A DNA stretch of 38,488 nucleotides from Phenylobacterium sp. (GTDB lineage: Bacteria; Pseudomonadota; Alphaproteobacteria; Caulobacterales; Caulobacteraceae), in contig NZ_JAUXVZ010000057.1 in assembly GCF_030680185.1 (NCBI RefSeq), forward strand, positions 1 to 38,488. The letters are read 5' to 3'. Below the pieces are notes generated by a model that saw nothing but the letters and a program-made list of their open reading frames with translations, ran no database searches and was not told where the DNA came from. The position numbers and the translations under genes are program-made. Position 1 is the first letter of the stretch. Every line of letters begins with the position of its first letter. Below, piece by piece: positions 27,156 to 38,488 of this stretch.

Positions 27156-28032
27156 TCTCATCCATCCGCGCGGCGGCCGTCTGGCGGCTTTGACCCTTCT
27201 GCTGGCCGGGGCGGCGGGCCTGGGCCTCGTCTCGGCGGCCGAGCCCCTCCAGAGCCTGGACGCCCGCGAACAGGCCCTGAACGCCGAGCGGGGCCGCAAT
27301 GACAACCAGCTGGCCCGCCTGCTCTCGATTCTGCAGCAGCTGAAGCGCGACCCGCCGCCGGCCCTGCTGGTGGCGCCGGGCGACGCCCGCGACGCCGTGC
27401 GCGCCGCCATCCTGGTCAAGGCCATGACCCCGGAACTGCAGCGCCGCGCCCAGGTCTATGCCGCGGAAGCCTCCGATCTCGCCCGCCAGCGCCGGCTGGC
27501 CGCCGTGGCCAGCGAAACCCTGTTCACCGCCGAGAGCGAACGGGCCGACGCCCGCCCCCTGCCAGAGGCGGTCGATCCCTCCGGCGCCGCCCTGCGGGGC
27601 TATGCCGCCGCGCCGGCGGAGTATCTGGTGGAAGGGCCGGTGACGCCGCCAGAGGCCCTGCTCTATCCCGCAGAGGGGCCGGTGACCCACCGCTTCGGCG
27701 AGACGCTCCACAGCACAGCCAAGTATCAGGGCGTGACGATCCTGACCCCACGAGGCGCCCGTGTGCAAAGTCCAGGCGCCGGGCTGGTGCAATATGTGGG
27801 CCCCGTGCGTGGCTGGGGCGTCATCTTGATCTTAAGGATGAGCGGTGGATACCATCTGGTCTTGGCTGGCCTTGATCGCGTGAGCGTGGACGTCGGGCAA
27901 ACGGTCGCAGCCGGCGGTCCTGTCGGTTGGATGGCCGATGAGGGACAATCACCGTCGGAGCTTTATCTCGAGGTCCGGGAGAAGGGCGCGCCCGTCGATC
28001 CGGCGCGCTGGCTGAAGAAAGAGGCGGGTTGA
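27148..28032 (+). CDS. EnvC/LdpF-like murein hydrolase activator, degenerate LytM domain
   Basis: 294-residue exported protein: signal peptide (LAALTLLLAGAAGLGLVSAAEP), a coiled coil of repeated Gln/Leu/Arg residues (about 40-150), then a LytM/M23 domain. The zinc ligands of active M23 peptidases are missing: the HxGID-type motif reads YQGVTIL and the HLHFE motif reads SELYLEVR. This is the pattern of EnvC-type proteins, which activate amidases during cell division rather than cut. In Caulobacter the LytM factor LdpF fits this description. The GTG at 27148 overlaps rlmH by 8 bases and places the signal peptide correctly. Confidence 0.85.
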   Translation: MIDLIHPRGGRLAALTLLLAGAAGLGLVSAAEPLQSLDAREQALNAERGRNDNQLARLLSILQQLKRDPPPALLVAPGDARDAVRAAILVKAMTPELQRRAQVYAAEASDLARQRRLAAVASETLFTAESERADARPLPEAVDPSGAALRGYAAAPAEYLVEGPVTPPEALLYPAEGPVTHRFGETLHSTAKYQGVTILTPRGARVQSPGAGLVQYVGPVRGWGVILILRMSGGYHLVLAGLDRVSVDVGQTVAAGGPVGWMADEGQSPSELYLEVREKGAPVDPARWLKKEAG

Positions 28033-28090
28033 TCCGCTCATTGGGACGAAACGCGCAGGCGGCATCAAATCGCCGCAAAGGGAGCCTCAG

Positions 28091-29497
28091 GTGAGGGCTA
28101 TGAAGCAGTATCTGATGATTGGCGCGGCCGCCTTCGTCCTCGGGGCCGGGTCCATGGCCTATGTGAGCCAGCAGGCCCAGGCCTCGGCCCAGGAACCTCG
28201 CAATCAGACCTACCGGATGCTCGAGCTGTTCGGCGACGTGCTGAACACGGTCGAGCGCCAGTACGTCACCGAGATCGACGAGACCAAGCTGATCGAGTCG
28301 GCGATCGATGGGATGCTGACCTCCCTCGATCCGCATTCCGGCTATCTGAACGCCGAGTCCTTCGACGAGATGCGCGACCAGACCCGCGGCGAATATGGCG
28401 GCCTGGGCATCGAGGTCACCAGCGAGGATGGCGTGGTCAAGGTGATCTCGCCGATGGACGACACGCCGGCCGCCAAGGCCGGCATCAAGGCCGGCGACTA
28501 TATCACCGGCGTCAACGGGGCCAGCGTGCTCGGCATGAGCGTCAGCGACGCCGTCAAGCAGATGCGCGGCAAACCCGGCGAGGCCGTGGTCCTCAGCATC
28601 GCCCGCGAAAAGAGCGATCCGTTCGACGTCGAGATCATCCGCGAAGTAATCCAGCCCAAATCGGCCGTGGCCCGCATGGAGGGCGACTATGGCTATCTGC
28701 GGGTTTCGGCCTTCAACGAGCGCACGACCGACGAAGCCGAGCGGGTGTTTGGCGAGCTGCGGGCCGCCAATCCCAATATGAAGGGCCTGATCCTCGACCT
28801 GCGCAACAATCCCGGCGGCCTGCTCGACCAGGCCGTGGGGCTGTCGGATCTGTTCCTCGAGGGTGGCGAGATCGTCTCCCAGCGCGGGCGCAACGCCCGC
28901 GATGTGGAGCGCTACAACGCCCGTGCAGGCGATATCGCCAAGGGCCTGCCCATGGTGGTGCTGATCAATACCGGCTCGGCCTCGGCCGCCGAGATCGTCG
29001 CTGGCGCCCTGCAGGATCGCAAGCGGGCCGAACTGGTCGGCCTGACCAGCTTCGGCAAGGGCTCGGTCCAGACCGTCATCCCCCTGCGCGGCGGCATGGA
29101 CGGCGCGCTCAAGCTGACCACGGCGCGCTACTACACGCCGTCTGGCCGTTCGATCCAGAAGACGGGCATCGAGCCTGATCTGGAAGTGGCCGCCAGCCGC
29201 GACGAGGCCCAGGCCATCGCCAACCGCGCCTTCCAGTTCAGCGAAGCTTCGCTGCGCAATGCGCTCAACGCCGACGAGGGCCTGGAGCGCCGCGGCGCCC
29301 ACCAGCCGGCCGAAGCGCCCCCGGAATCCTTCGACGAAAAGAAGGACTTCCAACTGGTGCGCGCCCAGGACGTGCTCAAGTACGGCTCGGTGGCGGCGAC
29401 GCCGAAACTGCCCAAGCCCGAGGCCCGCCTGGCCGAGGTCATCGGCGTCAAGGACAAGGTCGCCGCCGCGGCCGCCGCGGCGCCGAAGGCGAACTAG
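28091..29497 (+). CDS. ctpA: carboxy-terminal processing peptidase CtpA (S41)
   Basis: 468-residue periplasmic serine protease. A signal anchor (YLMIGAAAFVLGAGSMAYV) is followed by a PDZ domain (GGLGIEVTSEDGVVKVISPMDDTPAAKAGIKAGDYI) and the tail-specific protease core: LRNNPGGLLDQAVG, then the nucleophile in NTGSASAAEIVAGALQD and the general-base Lys in TSFGKGSVQT. A variable C-terminal region of ~100 residues ends in Ala-rich KVAAAAAAAPKAN. The start is GTG at 28091, with GGGAG six bases upstream; ATG 28100 is less well spaced. The pairing with an EnvC-like gene upstream and a deacetylase-like gene downstream is a standard envelope cluster. Confidence 0.96.
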   Translation: MRAMKQYLMIGAAAFVLGAGSMAYVSQQAQASAQEPRNQTYRMLELFGDVLNTVERQYVTEIDETKLIESAIDGMLTSLDPHSGYLNAESFDEMRDQTRGEYGGLGIEVTSEDGVVKVISPMDDTPAAKAGIKAGDYITGVNGASVLGMSVSDAVKQMRGKPGEAVVLSIAREKSDPFDVEIIREVIQPKSAVARMEGDYGYLRVSAFNERTTDEAERVFGELRAANPNMKGLILDLRNNPGGLLDQAVGLSDLFLEGGEIVSQRGRNARDVERYNARAGDIAKGLPMVVLINTGSASAAEIVAGALQDRKRAELVGLTSFGKGSVQTVIPLRGGMDGALKLTTARYYTPSGRSIQKTGIEPDLEVAASRDEAQAIANRAFQFSEASLRNALNADEGLERRGAHQPAEAPPESFDEKKDFQLVRAQDVLKYGSVAATPKLPKPEARLAEVIGVKDKVAAAAAAAPKAN

Positions 29498-29575
29498 TCG
29501 CAGAGGCTGGACCCCGGTCTTTTGACCTCGCCGGCGGCTTGCTCAAGCCTGTCTGCGGGGTTCATAAGGCCTTCG

Positions 29576-29583
29576 TTAACCAT
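29576..29583 (+). promoter_or_regulatory. CtrA half-site candidate
   Basis: TTAACCAT lies in the 139-base gap between ctpA and the deacetylase-like gene, 54 bases before the ATG. It matches the half-site form of the binding site of CtrA, the cell-cycle regulator of Caulobacterales. A single 8-base word is weak evidence, and no second half-site is seen at the classical spacing. Confidence 0.3.
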
Positions 29584-29636
29584 GTTCGCGTCAGAACCGG
29601 CCTTGGCCCGGTCTTCAGCGAGAGGTTCAGCGAGTC

Positions 29637-30800
29637 ATGGCCATGTTCTCCAAGCGGAGCCTGACCCCCGCCCCAGCCGCCGCGCCCATCGGCGCCGGGC
29701 GGGGCGTGCTCGCCCAGATCCGCACAGCGGCGGCCAATCCCTATATCAGCGCCGCCGCGGCGGCCGCCCTCTTCGTGCTCACCCTTTCAGCCCTGGTGCT
29801 GATCATCGGCGATCCCCGCGCGGGGACGCCGGTGATCCGCCTGCCCCTGGCCCAGGCCGTCGTCGCCGCAGCGCCCCCCGGCTGGCGTGAGGCCCTGACC
29901 GCCGATGGCGCGGGCCCCGGCGTGACCGAAGACGTCTTCGAACTCTCTGAAACCCCTCTGGAAGATCCGGCCGAGCTGGGCGAGGCCGTCATCACCATGC
30001 CGGGCGCCCGGTCTGGCCGCCCGCGACTGGCCTTGCCCGCCGCTCCCATCGCCGGCTTCAGCGCGCCGGGTCCCAACGGCCCGCTTCCGATCATCGGCCC
30101 CGGGGGCCGCACGCCGGCCGAGGCCTATGCCCGGCCCTTCCAGCCTAATGGCAAGCCCAGGGTCAGCCTGATCGTCGGCGGCCTGGGCCTCAACGCCAGC
30201 GCCACCCGGCAGGCCATCGAGCAACTGCCGGGCGAGATCACCCTGTCCTTCGTCCCCTATTCGGAGGGTCTCCAGGGCTGGATCGATCTGGCGCGGGAGC
30301 ATGGCCACGAGGTGCTGCTGGAAACGCCGATGGAGCCCGTCGACTATCCCGACAATGACCCCGGCCCCTACACCCTGCTGGCCAGTTCCGGCGCCACCGA
30401 GACCACTCGGCGCCTCGAATGGCTGCTCTCTCGCGCCACGGGCTATTTCGGCCTGACCAACTATCTGGGTTCGCAATTCCTCAATTCGGACCCCGCCATG
30501 GCCGCCTTTACGACAGCGCTGAAAGCCCGTGGGCTCGCCTTCATCGATGATGGCCAGGCCGCAGGCCGCGGCCTGGGCGTGCCCCGGGCCTCGGCCGGGC
30601 GCATCATCGACGAGCAGCTGTCTGGCGAGGCCATCGACCAGCAACTGCTGGCCCTGGAGGCCCAGGCCCTGCAGAACGGCCAGGCCCTGGGCTCGGGCTT
30701 CGCCTATCCGCTGACCATCGCCCAGGTCGCCCAATGGGCGCGACAGGTGGAAGGCCGCGGCTATCAGATCGCGCCGGCCTCGGCTATGACCCGCCGATGA
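29637..30800 (+). CDS. divergent polysaccharide deacetylase family protein (YibQ/DUF610 type)
   Basis: 387 residues: Pro/Ala-rich cytoplasmic start, one membrane anchor (SAAAAAALFVLTLSALVLII, about 39-58), a Pro-rich linker, then the divergent deacetylase domain from RVSLIVGGLGLNASATRQAIEQLPGEITLSF. The domain is periplasmic. The place where metal-dependent deacetylases have Asp-Asp reads Gly-Gly (IVGGLG), so catalysis is doubtful, though this form is common in alphaproteobacterial members. It sits between ctpA and rppH, and its stop overlaps the rppH start (ATGA). Confidence 0.85.
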   Translation: MAMFSKRSLTPAPAAAPIGAGRGVLAQIRTAAANPYISAAAAAALFVLTLSALVLIIGDPRAGTPVIRLPLAQAVVAAAPPGWREALTADGAGPGVTEDVFELSETPLEDPAELGEAVITMPGARSGRPRLALPAAPIAGFSAPGPNGPLPIIGPGGRTPAEAYARPFQPNGKPRVSLIVGGLGLNASATRQAIEQLPGEITLSFVPYSEGLQGWIDLAREHGHEVLLETPMEPVDYPDNDPGPYTLLASSGATETTRRLEWLLSRATGYFGLTNYLGSQFLNSDPAMAAFTTALKARGLAFIDDGQAAGRGLGVPRASAGRIIDEQLSGEAIDQQLLALEAQALQNGQALGSGFAYPLTIAQVAQWARQVEGRGYQIAPASAMTRR

Positions 30801-31291
30801 GCGAGGTCGACACCCCGGCGCATCTGGCGCCTTACCGTCCCAATGTCGGCGTGGCCCTGTTCCGCCCCGATGGGATGGTCTGGCTGGGCCGCCGGGCCGG
30901 CGCGCCCGGCCCCAACAACTGGCAGTTTCCCCAAGGAGGCGTCGATCCGGGCGAAGACCTCGAGGCCGCCGCCCTGCGCGAACTGGCCGAAGAGACCGGG
31001 GTCCGCACGGTGACCGTACTGGGCCGCACCGACGGCTGGCTGACCTACGACTTTCCGCCGGAACATGCGGGCTCGTCCATCGGCCAGGCCTGGAAGGGCC
31101 AGCGGCAGGTCTGGTTCGCCCTTCGGTTCGATGGCCCCGAGGCCGAGATCGACCTGGGCGCCCATCCGCCGCCCGAGTTCGACGCCTGGCGGTGGGCCTA
31201 TCTGGCCGAAGCCCCCAAGATCGTGGCGCCATTCAAGCAGGCCATATACAGGCAGGTGGTCGACGCCTTCAGCGTCTTCGCCGCCGGCTGA
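30797..31291 (+). CDS. rppH: RNA pyrophosphohydrolase RppH
   Basis: 164-residue Nudix hydrolase that removes pyrophosphate from 5' mRNA ends and triggers decay. The Nudix box is complete: Gly47...Glu53...Arg61-Glu62...Glu65-Glu66-x-Gly68 (GGVDPGEDLEAAALRELAEE). YRPNVGVALF and WQFPQGG are the usual RppH lead, and GQRQVWFALRF follows. The ATG at 30797 overlaps the upstream stop, giving coupled translation. Confidence 0.95.
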   Translation: MSEVDTPAHLAPYRPNVGVALFRPDGMVWLGRRAGAPGPNNWQFPQGGVDPGEDLEAAALRELAEETGVRTVTVLGRTDGWLTYDFPPEHAGSSIGQAWKGQRQVWFALRFDGPEAEIDLGAHPPPEFDAWRWAYLAEAPKIVAPFKQAIYRQVVDAFSVFAAG

Positions 31292-31317
31292 ACGCCGGCC
31301 GTTCCCAAGGGAGCCCC

Positions 31318-32082
31318 ATGGCCGCCCCCATCATCATGGTGCATGGCGCGTTCTGCGGCGGCTGGACCTTCGAGGTCTTCGCCGAACCGTTCCGCGCCGC
31401 CGGCCACACGGTTCTGACGCCGGACCTGCGCGGTCACGGGGTCGGCGCGCCGGATCAGGCCGTGGTCGGGGTCTCGATGCTGGACTATGCCCGCGACATC
31501 GCCGCCTTGGCGCAGGGCCAGGCCGAGCCGCCCATCCTGCTGGGCCACTCCATGGGCGGTCTGGTCTGCCTGATGGCCGCCCAGCGCGCGCCGGTCGCAG
31601 GCCTCGTGCTCCTGGCGCCGTCGGCGCCCTGGGGGGTCGCCGGCTGGTCGGTGGAAGAAGGGGTGACCGCCTTTGGCCTCCACCTGCTGGGTCCATTCTG
31701 GAGCCAGGCCGTGGCGCCGGACCTCAATCTGATGCTGGGCTACAGCCTCGACCGCATGCCCGAGGGCGCGCGTCGCCCGATCCTGGAACGGCTGCGCCCG
31801 GAAAGCGGTCGCGCGCTCTGGGAGACATTGAACTGGTGGCTCGATCCCATGATGACCACCAGCCTCGGCGCCTCAGGCGCAGCGGCCCCGGCCCTGGTGC
31901 TGGTGGGCGAGCGCGACGTGGTCCATCCCCCCGCCACCGCCCGCCAGACGGCGACGCGGATTGGCGCCGAGATTTCGATCCTGCCGCAGATGAGCCATTG
32001 GCTGCCTGGCGAGCCCGGCTGGGACGGCGTCGCCGGCCTAGCCCTGGCTTGGATCAGCGCGCAGGCGCGGCAAGAGGCCTGA
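31318..32082 (+). CDS. alpha/beta hydrolase
   Basis: 254-residue cytoplasmic hydrolase. The oxyanion loop is HGAFCGGW (9-16) and the nucleophile is Ser78 in GHSMGG. The acid is probably in GERDVVHP and the catalytic His in MSHWLPGEPGW near the end, so the triad looks intact. The substrate is unknown; the fold covers esterases, lipases and others. AAGGGA lies 6 bases before the ATG at 31318; an earlier start at 31192 would overlap rppH without family support. Last gene of this rightward run; it converges with the minus-strand gene 26 bases further on. Confidence 0.88.
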   Translation: MAAPIIMVHGAFCGGWTFEVFAEPFRAAGHTVLTPDLRGHGVGAPDQAVVGVSMLDYARDIAALAQGQAEPPILLGHSMGGLVCLMAAQRAPVAGLVLLAPSAPWGVAGWSVEEGVTAFGLHLLGPFWSQAVAPDLNLMLGYSLDRMPEGARRPILERLRPESGRALWETLNWWLDPMMTTSLGASGAAAPALVLVGERDVVHPPATARQTATRIGAEISILPQMSHWLPGEPGWDGVAGLALAWISAQARQEA

Positions 32083-32108
32083 GGCCCCTCGCCGCCGGCC
32101 TAACGACC

Positions 32109-32777
32109 TCAGAAGGTACGTTCGCTGTAGAGCAGGGTCGCCTGGTCGTAACGGCGCTCCAGGGGGCTGTCGTCGGGGTTCTTCAGCTGGACGAAGACCA
32201 GGCCGGTGGACTCCTGGGCGGTATAGTGTTCCCAGGCCATGGTGATCCGCTTGACGTTGTCGGGGCCGACCGCGAAGTCGTTCCGTTGCAGCACGAGCTC
32301 GGGATCCTGCAGGAAGGCCCAGATGTTCAGGGCCTCGATGATCGGGGCCTCGCCGCCGATCGCATAGTTGATCTGCACATTGCAGACATTGTCGTTGGCG
32401 CCCTTGGGCAGCACGCTGATGGTGTAGTTGCGGTCGCCGCCCAGACCCATCTGATAGACGCCGGACCGCCGGTCACGGCGCATGCCCAGGTCGCTTGCGA
32501 CCTCTTCGACGGTCTTTCCGTCCTGAACCATCGGCAGGCAGGCGCGCGTCAGGACCGAGAGCACGGCCGCGCCGTCGCCGGTGGTGGGCAAGGTGGGCTG
32601 TTCGACGGGCGCGGCGGCCGGGGCCGGCATGGCGGCGGGGACCGACGGCGAGGCAGGGGCCGGCGTCATGGCGGCCGGGGCGGCGGCGGGATCTGCGGCC
32701 GGTTCAACACCTTCCTGAGCCAGGGCCGGGCCGGCGAGGCCCGCGATCAGGATGAGGCTGGCGATGACGGTACGCAT
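32109..32777 (-). CDS. exported protein of unknown function, Ala/Pro-rich linker
   Basis: 222 residues. A clean Sec signal peptide (MRTVIASLILIAGLAGPALA) is followed by ~50 residues rich in Ala, Pro and Met (disordered) and a compact C-terminal region of ~140 residues with two Cys (RACLPM and NVCNVQ) that may form a disulfide. I do not recognise the family. The start at 32777 is chosen because the signal peptide begins there. It lies downstream of the ATP synthase genes on the same strand with 135 bases between, and may have its own promoter. Confidence 0.75.
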   Translation of the reverse strand: MRTVIASLILIAGLAGPALAQEGVEPAADPAAAPAAMTPAPASPSVPAAMPAPAAAPVEQPTLPTTGDGAAVLSVLTRACLPMVQDGKTVEEVASDLGMRRDRRSGVYQMGLGGDRNYTISVLPKGANDNVCNVQINYAIGGEAPIIEALNIWAFLQDPELVLQRNDFAVGPDNVKRITMAWEHYTAQESTGLVFVQLKNPDDSPLERRYDQATLLYSERTF

Positions 32778-32912
32778 GTGGTGTGTCCCCTGACTTGATG
32801 TGCCGGAACCGAAACGAGATTCCGGGACCATCACACTAAAGCCGGAGCGTCACCGCAACCCCCCTCACGCCCCTTTGACGCCGCCTGGCCCGCAATGAGC
32901 AGGCCTTGGGCC

Positions 32913-33179
32913 TCAGGGGGCGACGAGGACGGCGTGCTCGGCCAGGATCGTCAGACCCGTGGCGCTGACATCGGCGAAGCCGCCCCTGACCTCATACAGG
33001 GTTTCGCCGCCGTCATTGCGCACAACGACCTGCCCCTCGCGGAGCGTGGTCATGAAGGGCGCGTGGCCGGCCAGGACACCGAAGTCGCCTTCGGTTCCTG
33101 GCGCGTCCACCTGGTCCACCAGGCCGGAGTAGAGCTCCCGCTCCGGCGAGACGAGGGAGAAGTGCAGCTTGTCGGCCAT
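32913..33179 (-). CDS. atpC: F-type ATP synthase epsilon subunit, short form
   Basis: 88 residues covering the N-terminal beta-sandwich (LHFSLVSPERELYSGLVDQVDAPGTEGDFGVLAGHAPF...). The C-terminal two-helix domain of longer epsilon subunits (about 130-140 residues), which can inhibit ATP hydrolysis, is absent. The gene follows atpD by 5 bases. It belongs to the alphaproteobacterial part of the window. Confidence 0.95.
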   Translation of the reverse strand: MADKLHFSLVSPERELYSGLVDQVDAPGTEGDFGVLAGHAPFMTTLREGQVVVRNDGGETLYEVRGGFADVSATGLTILAEHAVLVAP

Positions 33180-33184
33180 GGTGC

Positions 33185-35652
<2,468 letters not shown>

Positions 35653-35672
35653 CCTTTTGGGTCCTGGCCGGC

Positions 35673-37181
<1,509 letters not shown>

Positions 37182-37286
37182 GGCGGGTATCCGGATAAAT
37201 TTGAATTCTGGTAGCCGTGCGGCGCGATTCGCGCGCTGCAGCGGCCGAGATTAACGTGAAAGCTGTTCAGGTCCGGGCTCTTCCCC

Positions 37287-37319
37287 CTCCCCGATGTTCG
37301 GGGAGGGTTGGGGAGGGGT
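37287..37319. repeat. GGGGAGGG hairpin element between atpH and atpA
   Basis: CCCTCCCCGA and TCGGGGAGGG form a 10-base stem with a 3-base loop, followed by a further TTGGGGAGGGG copy. Short elements of this wording are scattered between genes in Xanthomonadales and other gammaproteobacteria. Sitting between cotranscribed atpH and atpA, it could adjust mRNA stability. It is in the gammaproteobacterial part of the window. Confidence 0.55.
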
Positions 37320-37335
37320 TAGGCAGCAAACCCTG

Positions 37336-37396
37336 GTAACGGTCATGGGGGCCAGGACTCTCATCATTTCGGTTAGCGAACGGCCATGACCGTTAC
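37336..37396. repeat. 12-base inverted repeat spanning the atpH stop codon
   Basis: GTAACGGTCATG (37336-37347) is the exact reverse complement of CATGACCGTTAC (37385-37396). The right copy covers the atpH stop at 37393-37395. The 37-base spacer is unstructured by eye. In the mRNA this makes a hairpin that starts at the atpH stop. Confidence 0.6.
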
Positions 37397-37926
37397 TGAG
37401 CGAGTTCGGCGCGCAGGCGCTTGAGCTTGCCGCGCAAGGAACCATCGATGACCACATCGCCGGCTTCGACGATGGCACCGCCGATCAACTCCGGATCGAG
37501 GCTGACATCGAGGCTGACCTGGCGATCGAAGCGTTTGGCCAGGGCACCGATCAGCTGCTGCTGCTGCGCCGGGTCGATCGCCATCGCCGAGCGAACGTGC
37601 ACCTTCAGCGTGCGCTCGTAGTCCGCCCGCAGTTCCTCGTACAGCCCGGCAATCTCGCCGAGCAGCGCCAGGCGCTGGTTGACTTCGAGCAACATCAGGA
37701 AACGACTGAATGCGCTGTCGCTGGCTTCGCCCTCGGGCTGAAACAGGCTGACACGGTCGATCGCGCCGAGCTTCGGGCTGGTGATCAGCCCCTGCACGAC
37801 CGACTGACCGACAATGGCAGCGGCAAACGACAGCTTCTGCGACCACGCAGCCGCCGCCTGCTCACCCTTGGCGAGTTCGAAGGCGGCGCGCGCGTACGGA
37901 CGGGCCAGGGTGATGGCGTTGCTCAT
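37393..37926 (-). CDS. atpH: F-type ATP synthase delta subunit
   Basis: 177-residue peripheral-stalk subunit joining F1 to the b subunits. It begins NAITLARPYARAAFELAKGE, the gammaproteobacterial/Xanthomonadales pattern, and ends SLDPELIGGAIVEAGDVVIDGSLRGKLKRLRAELAQ (GGxxIxxGDxxIDGSxxxxL is the family mark). Its ATG overlaps the atpF stop (ATGA). A 211-base gap with repeats separates it from atpA, longer than usual in this operon. Confidence 0.95.
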   Translation of the reverse strand: MSNAITLARPYARAAFELAKGEQAAAAWSQKLSFAAAIVGQSVVQGLITSPKLGAIDRVSLFQPEGEASDSAFSRFLMLLEVNQRLALLGEIAGLYEELRADYERTLKVHVRSAMAIDPAQQQQLIGALAKRFDRQVSLDVSLDPELIGGAIVEAGDVVIDGSLRGKLKRLRAELAQ

Positions 37927-38399
37927 CGGGCGATCTCGCTGATCAGATCGTCGAGCAGGTCCTTGTGCGCCTTGGCGTCGATTTCCTTGCGGATCAGACG
38001 TTCGGCACCCTTGACCGCCAGTTCGGCGACCTTGTGGCTGAGCTGCTCGCGGGCGCGGTGGGCTTCGGTCTCGATCTCGGCGACGGCGATGGCCTTCTGA
38101 CGACTGCCCTCGGCAATCGCGTCGGTCTTGGCCTTGTCGAGAATCGTGGCGTATTCCTTTTCTGCGCGATCACGAATGCCGCCCGCTTCGCTGCGTGCTT
38201 CGCGGATCACTTCGTCCTGCTTGGCGCTGGCCGAAGCCAATGCGCGCTTGCCTTCCTCGGCAGCGGCCAGGCCATCGGCAATCTTCTTCTGGCGTGCGAC
38301 GATGGCTCCATCGATCAGCGGCCAGCCGAACTTCATGACCAGCCAGGCCGTCGCGAAAAACGCGAGGCCCTGGATGACCAGAGTCAAGTTGATATTCAT
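37923..38399 (-). CDS. atpF: F-type ATP synthase b subunit
   Basis: 158-residue stator subunit: one N-terminal membrane segment (LTLVIQGLAFFATAWLVMKF) then a long charged helix (ARQKKIADGLAAAEEGKRALASA...) that dimerises along the stalk. The gammaproteobacterial form, a single b rather than the b/b' pair of alphaproteobacteria. It lies between atpE and atpH, an order found in gammaproteobacteria; most alphaproteobacteria keep the Fo genes elsewhere. Confidence 0.95.
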   Translation of the reverse strand: MNINLTLVIQGLAFFATAWLVMKFGWPLIDGAIVARQKKIADGLAAAEEGKRALASASAKQDEVIREARSEAGGIRDRAEKEYATILDKAKTDAIAEGSRQKAIAVAEIETEAHRAREQLSHKVAELAVKGAERLIRKEIDAKAHKDLLDDLISEIAR

Positions 38400-38456
38400 C
38401 GCTCTACTCCGTTACGGCGGTCGCAGTCATGCACCCGCCGGTCGATCAGGAACGGA

Positions 38457-38488
38457 TTAACCGGCCAGCTGCGACAGGAACGGATTGG
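38457..38488 (-). CDS. atpE: ATP synthase c subunit, C-terminal end only (cut by window edge)
   Basis: The last nine codons and stop are present on the minus strand and read NPFLSQLAG followed by TAA. This matches the C terminus of gammaproteobacterial c subunits (for example ...FANPFVGQLAG in Pseudomonas, from memory). The start of the gene is beyond the right edge. It precedes atpF by 57 bases, as expected for the order E-F-H-A. Confidence 0.75.
   Translation of the reverse strand, partial: NPFLSQLAG

Overview
The window is a gene-dense, GC-rich piece of an alphaproteobacterium, most likely a member of the Caulobacteraceae (Caulobacter/Phenylobacterium type). Supporting signs are the order rplU-rpmA-obgE-proB-proA-nadD-rsfS-rlmH-envC/ldpF-like-ctpA, an ATP synthase beta subunit with an Ala/Lys/Pro-rich N-terminal extension, an L21 protein with a histone-like Lys/Ala tail, and promoters of the TTGACC...GCTA type. 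The last ~2.1 kb (about 36,300 to the right edge) does not fit: it is gammaproteobacterial in protein type, gene order and base composition, and it joins the alphaproteobacterial sequence in the middle of atpA. I read this as a probable assembly chimera. A real recombination is possible but needs read-level proof.

Layout. 1-446: outward-facing rRNA-type promoter and leader on the minus strand, no protein gene. 447-2102: MHS-type transporter. 2117-3762 (minus): siroheme synthase-like protein, MliC-type lipoprotein and cytochrome c. 3939-12223: a molybdenum block with a two-subunit exported Mo-hydroxylase, a MocA-like nucleotidyltransferase, moaA-moaD-moaE-moaB-moaC-moeA and an XdhC-family chaperone. 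12327-16045: an aldo/keto-reductase-like protein without its catalytic residues, alanine dehydrogenase, MtgA and a nitroreductase. 16045-19982: WD40 protein, orphan ExbD/TolR, zinc-type CobW GTPase and a DmeF-like cation efflux protein.

20051-25518: rplU, rpmA, an acetyltransferase, obgE, proB and a divergent proA. 25523-32082: nadD, rsfS, rlmH, LytM factor, ctpA, polysaccharide deacetylase-like protein, rppH and an alpha/beta hydrolase. 32109-32777: secreted protein of unknown function. 32913-38488 (minus): ATP synthase genes, read from the right edge as atpE-F-H-A-G-D-C.

How the parts work together. The molybdenum block can build molybdenum cofactor from GTP (MoaA, C, D, E, B, MoeA), modify it to the cytosine dinucleotide form (MocA-like) and load it into the Mo-hydroxylase with XdhC help. 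The hydrolase subunit carries a Tat signal, and a cytochrome c encoded next door could take its electrons; that pairing is inference. The 20-31 kb stretch is core growth and envelope biology. I found no mobile element, CRISPR array, tRNA gene or defence system, and no convincing new multi-gene system. The most notable items are the hybrid atpA, the truncated CysG, the catalytically degenerate aldo/keto reductase, the extended ProA, the probable CTG start of rsfS and the repeat-built bidirectional terminator.
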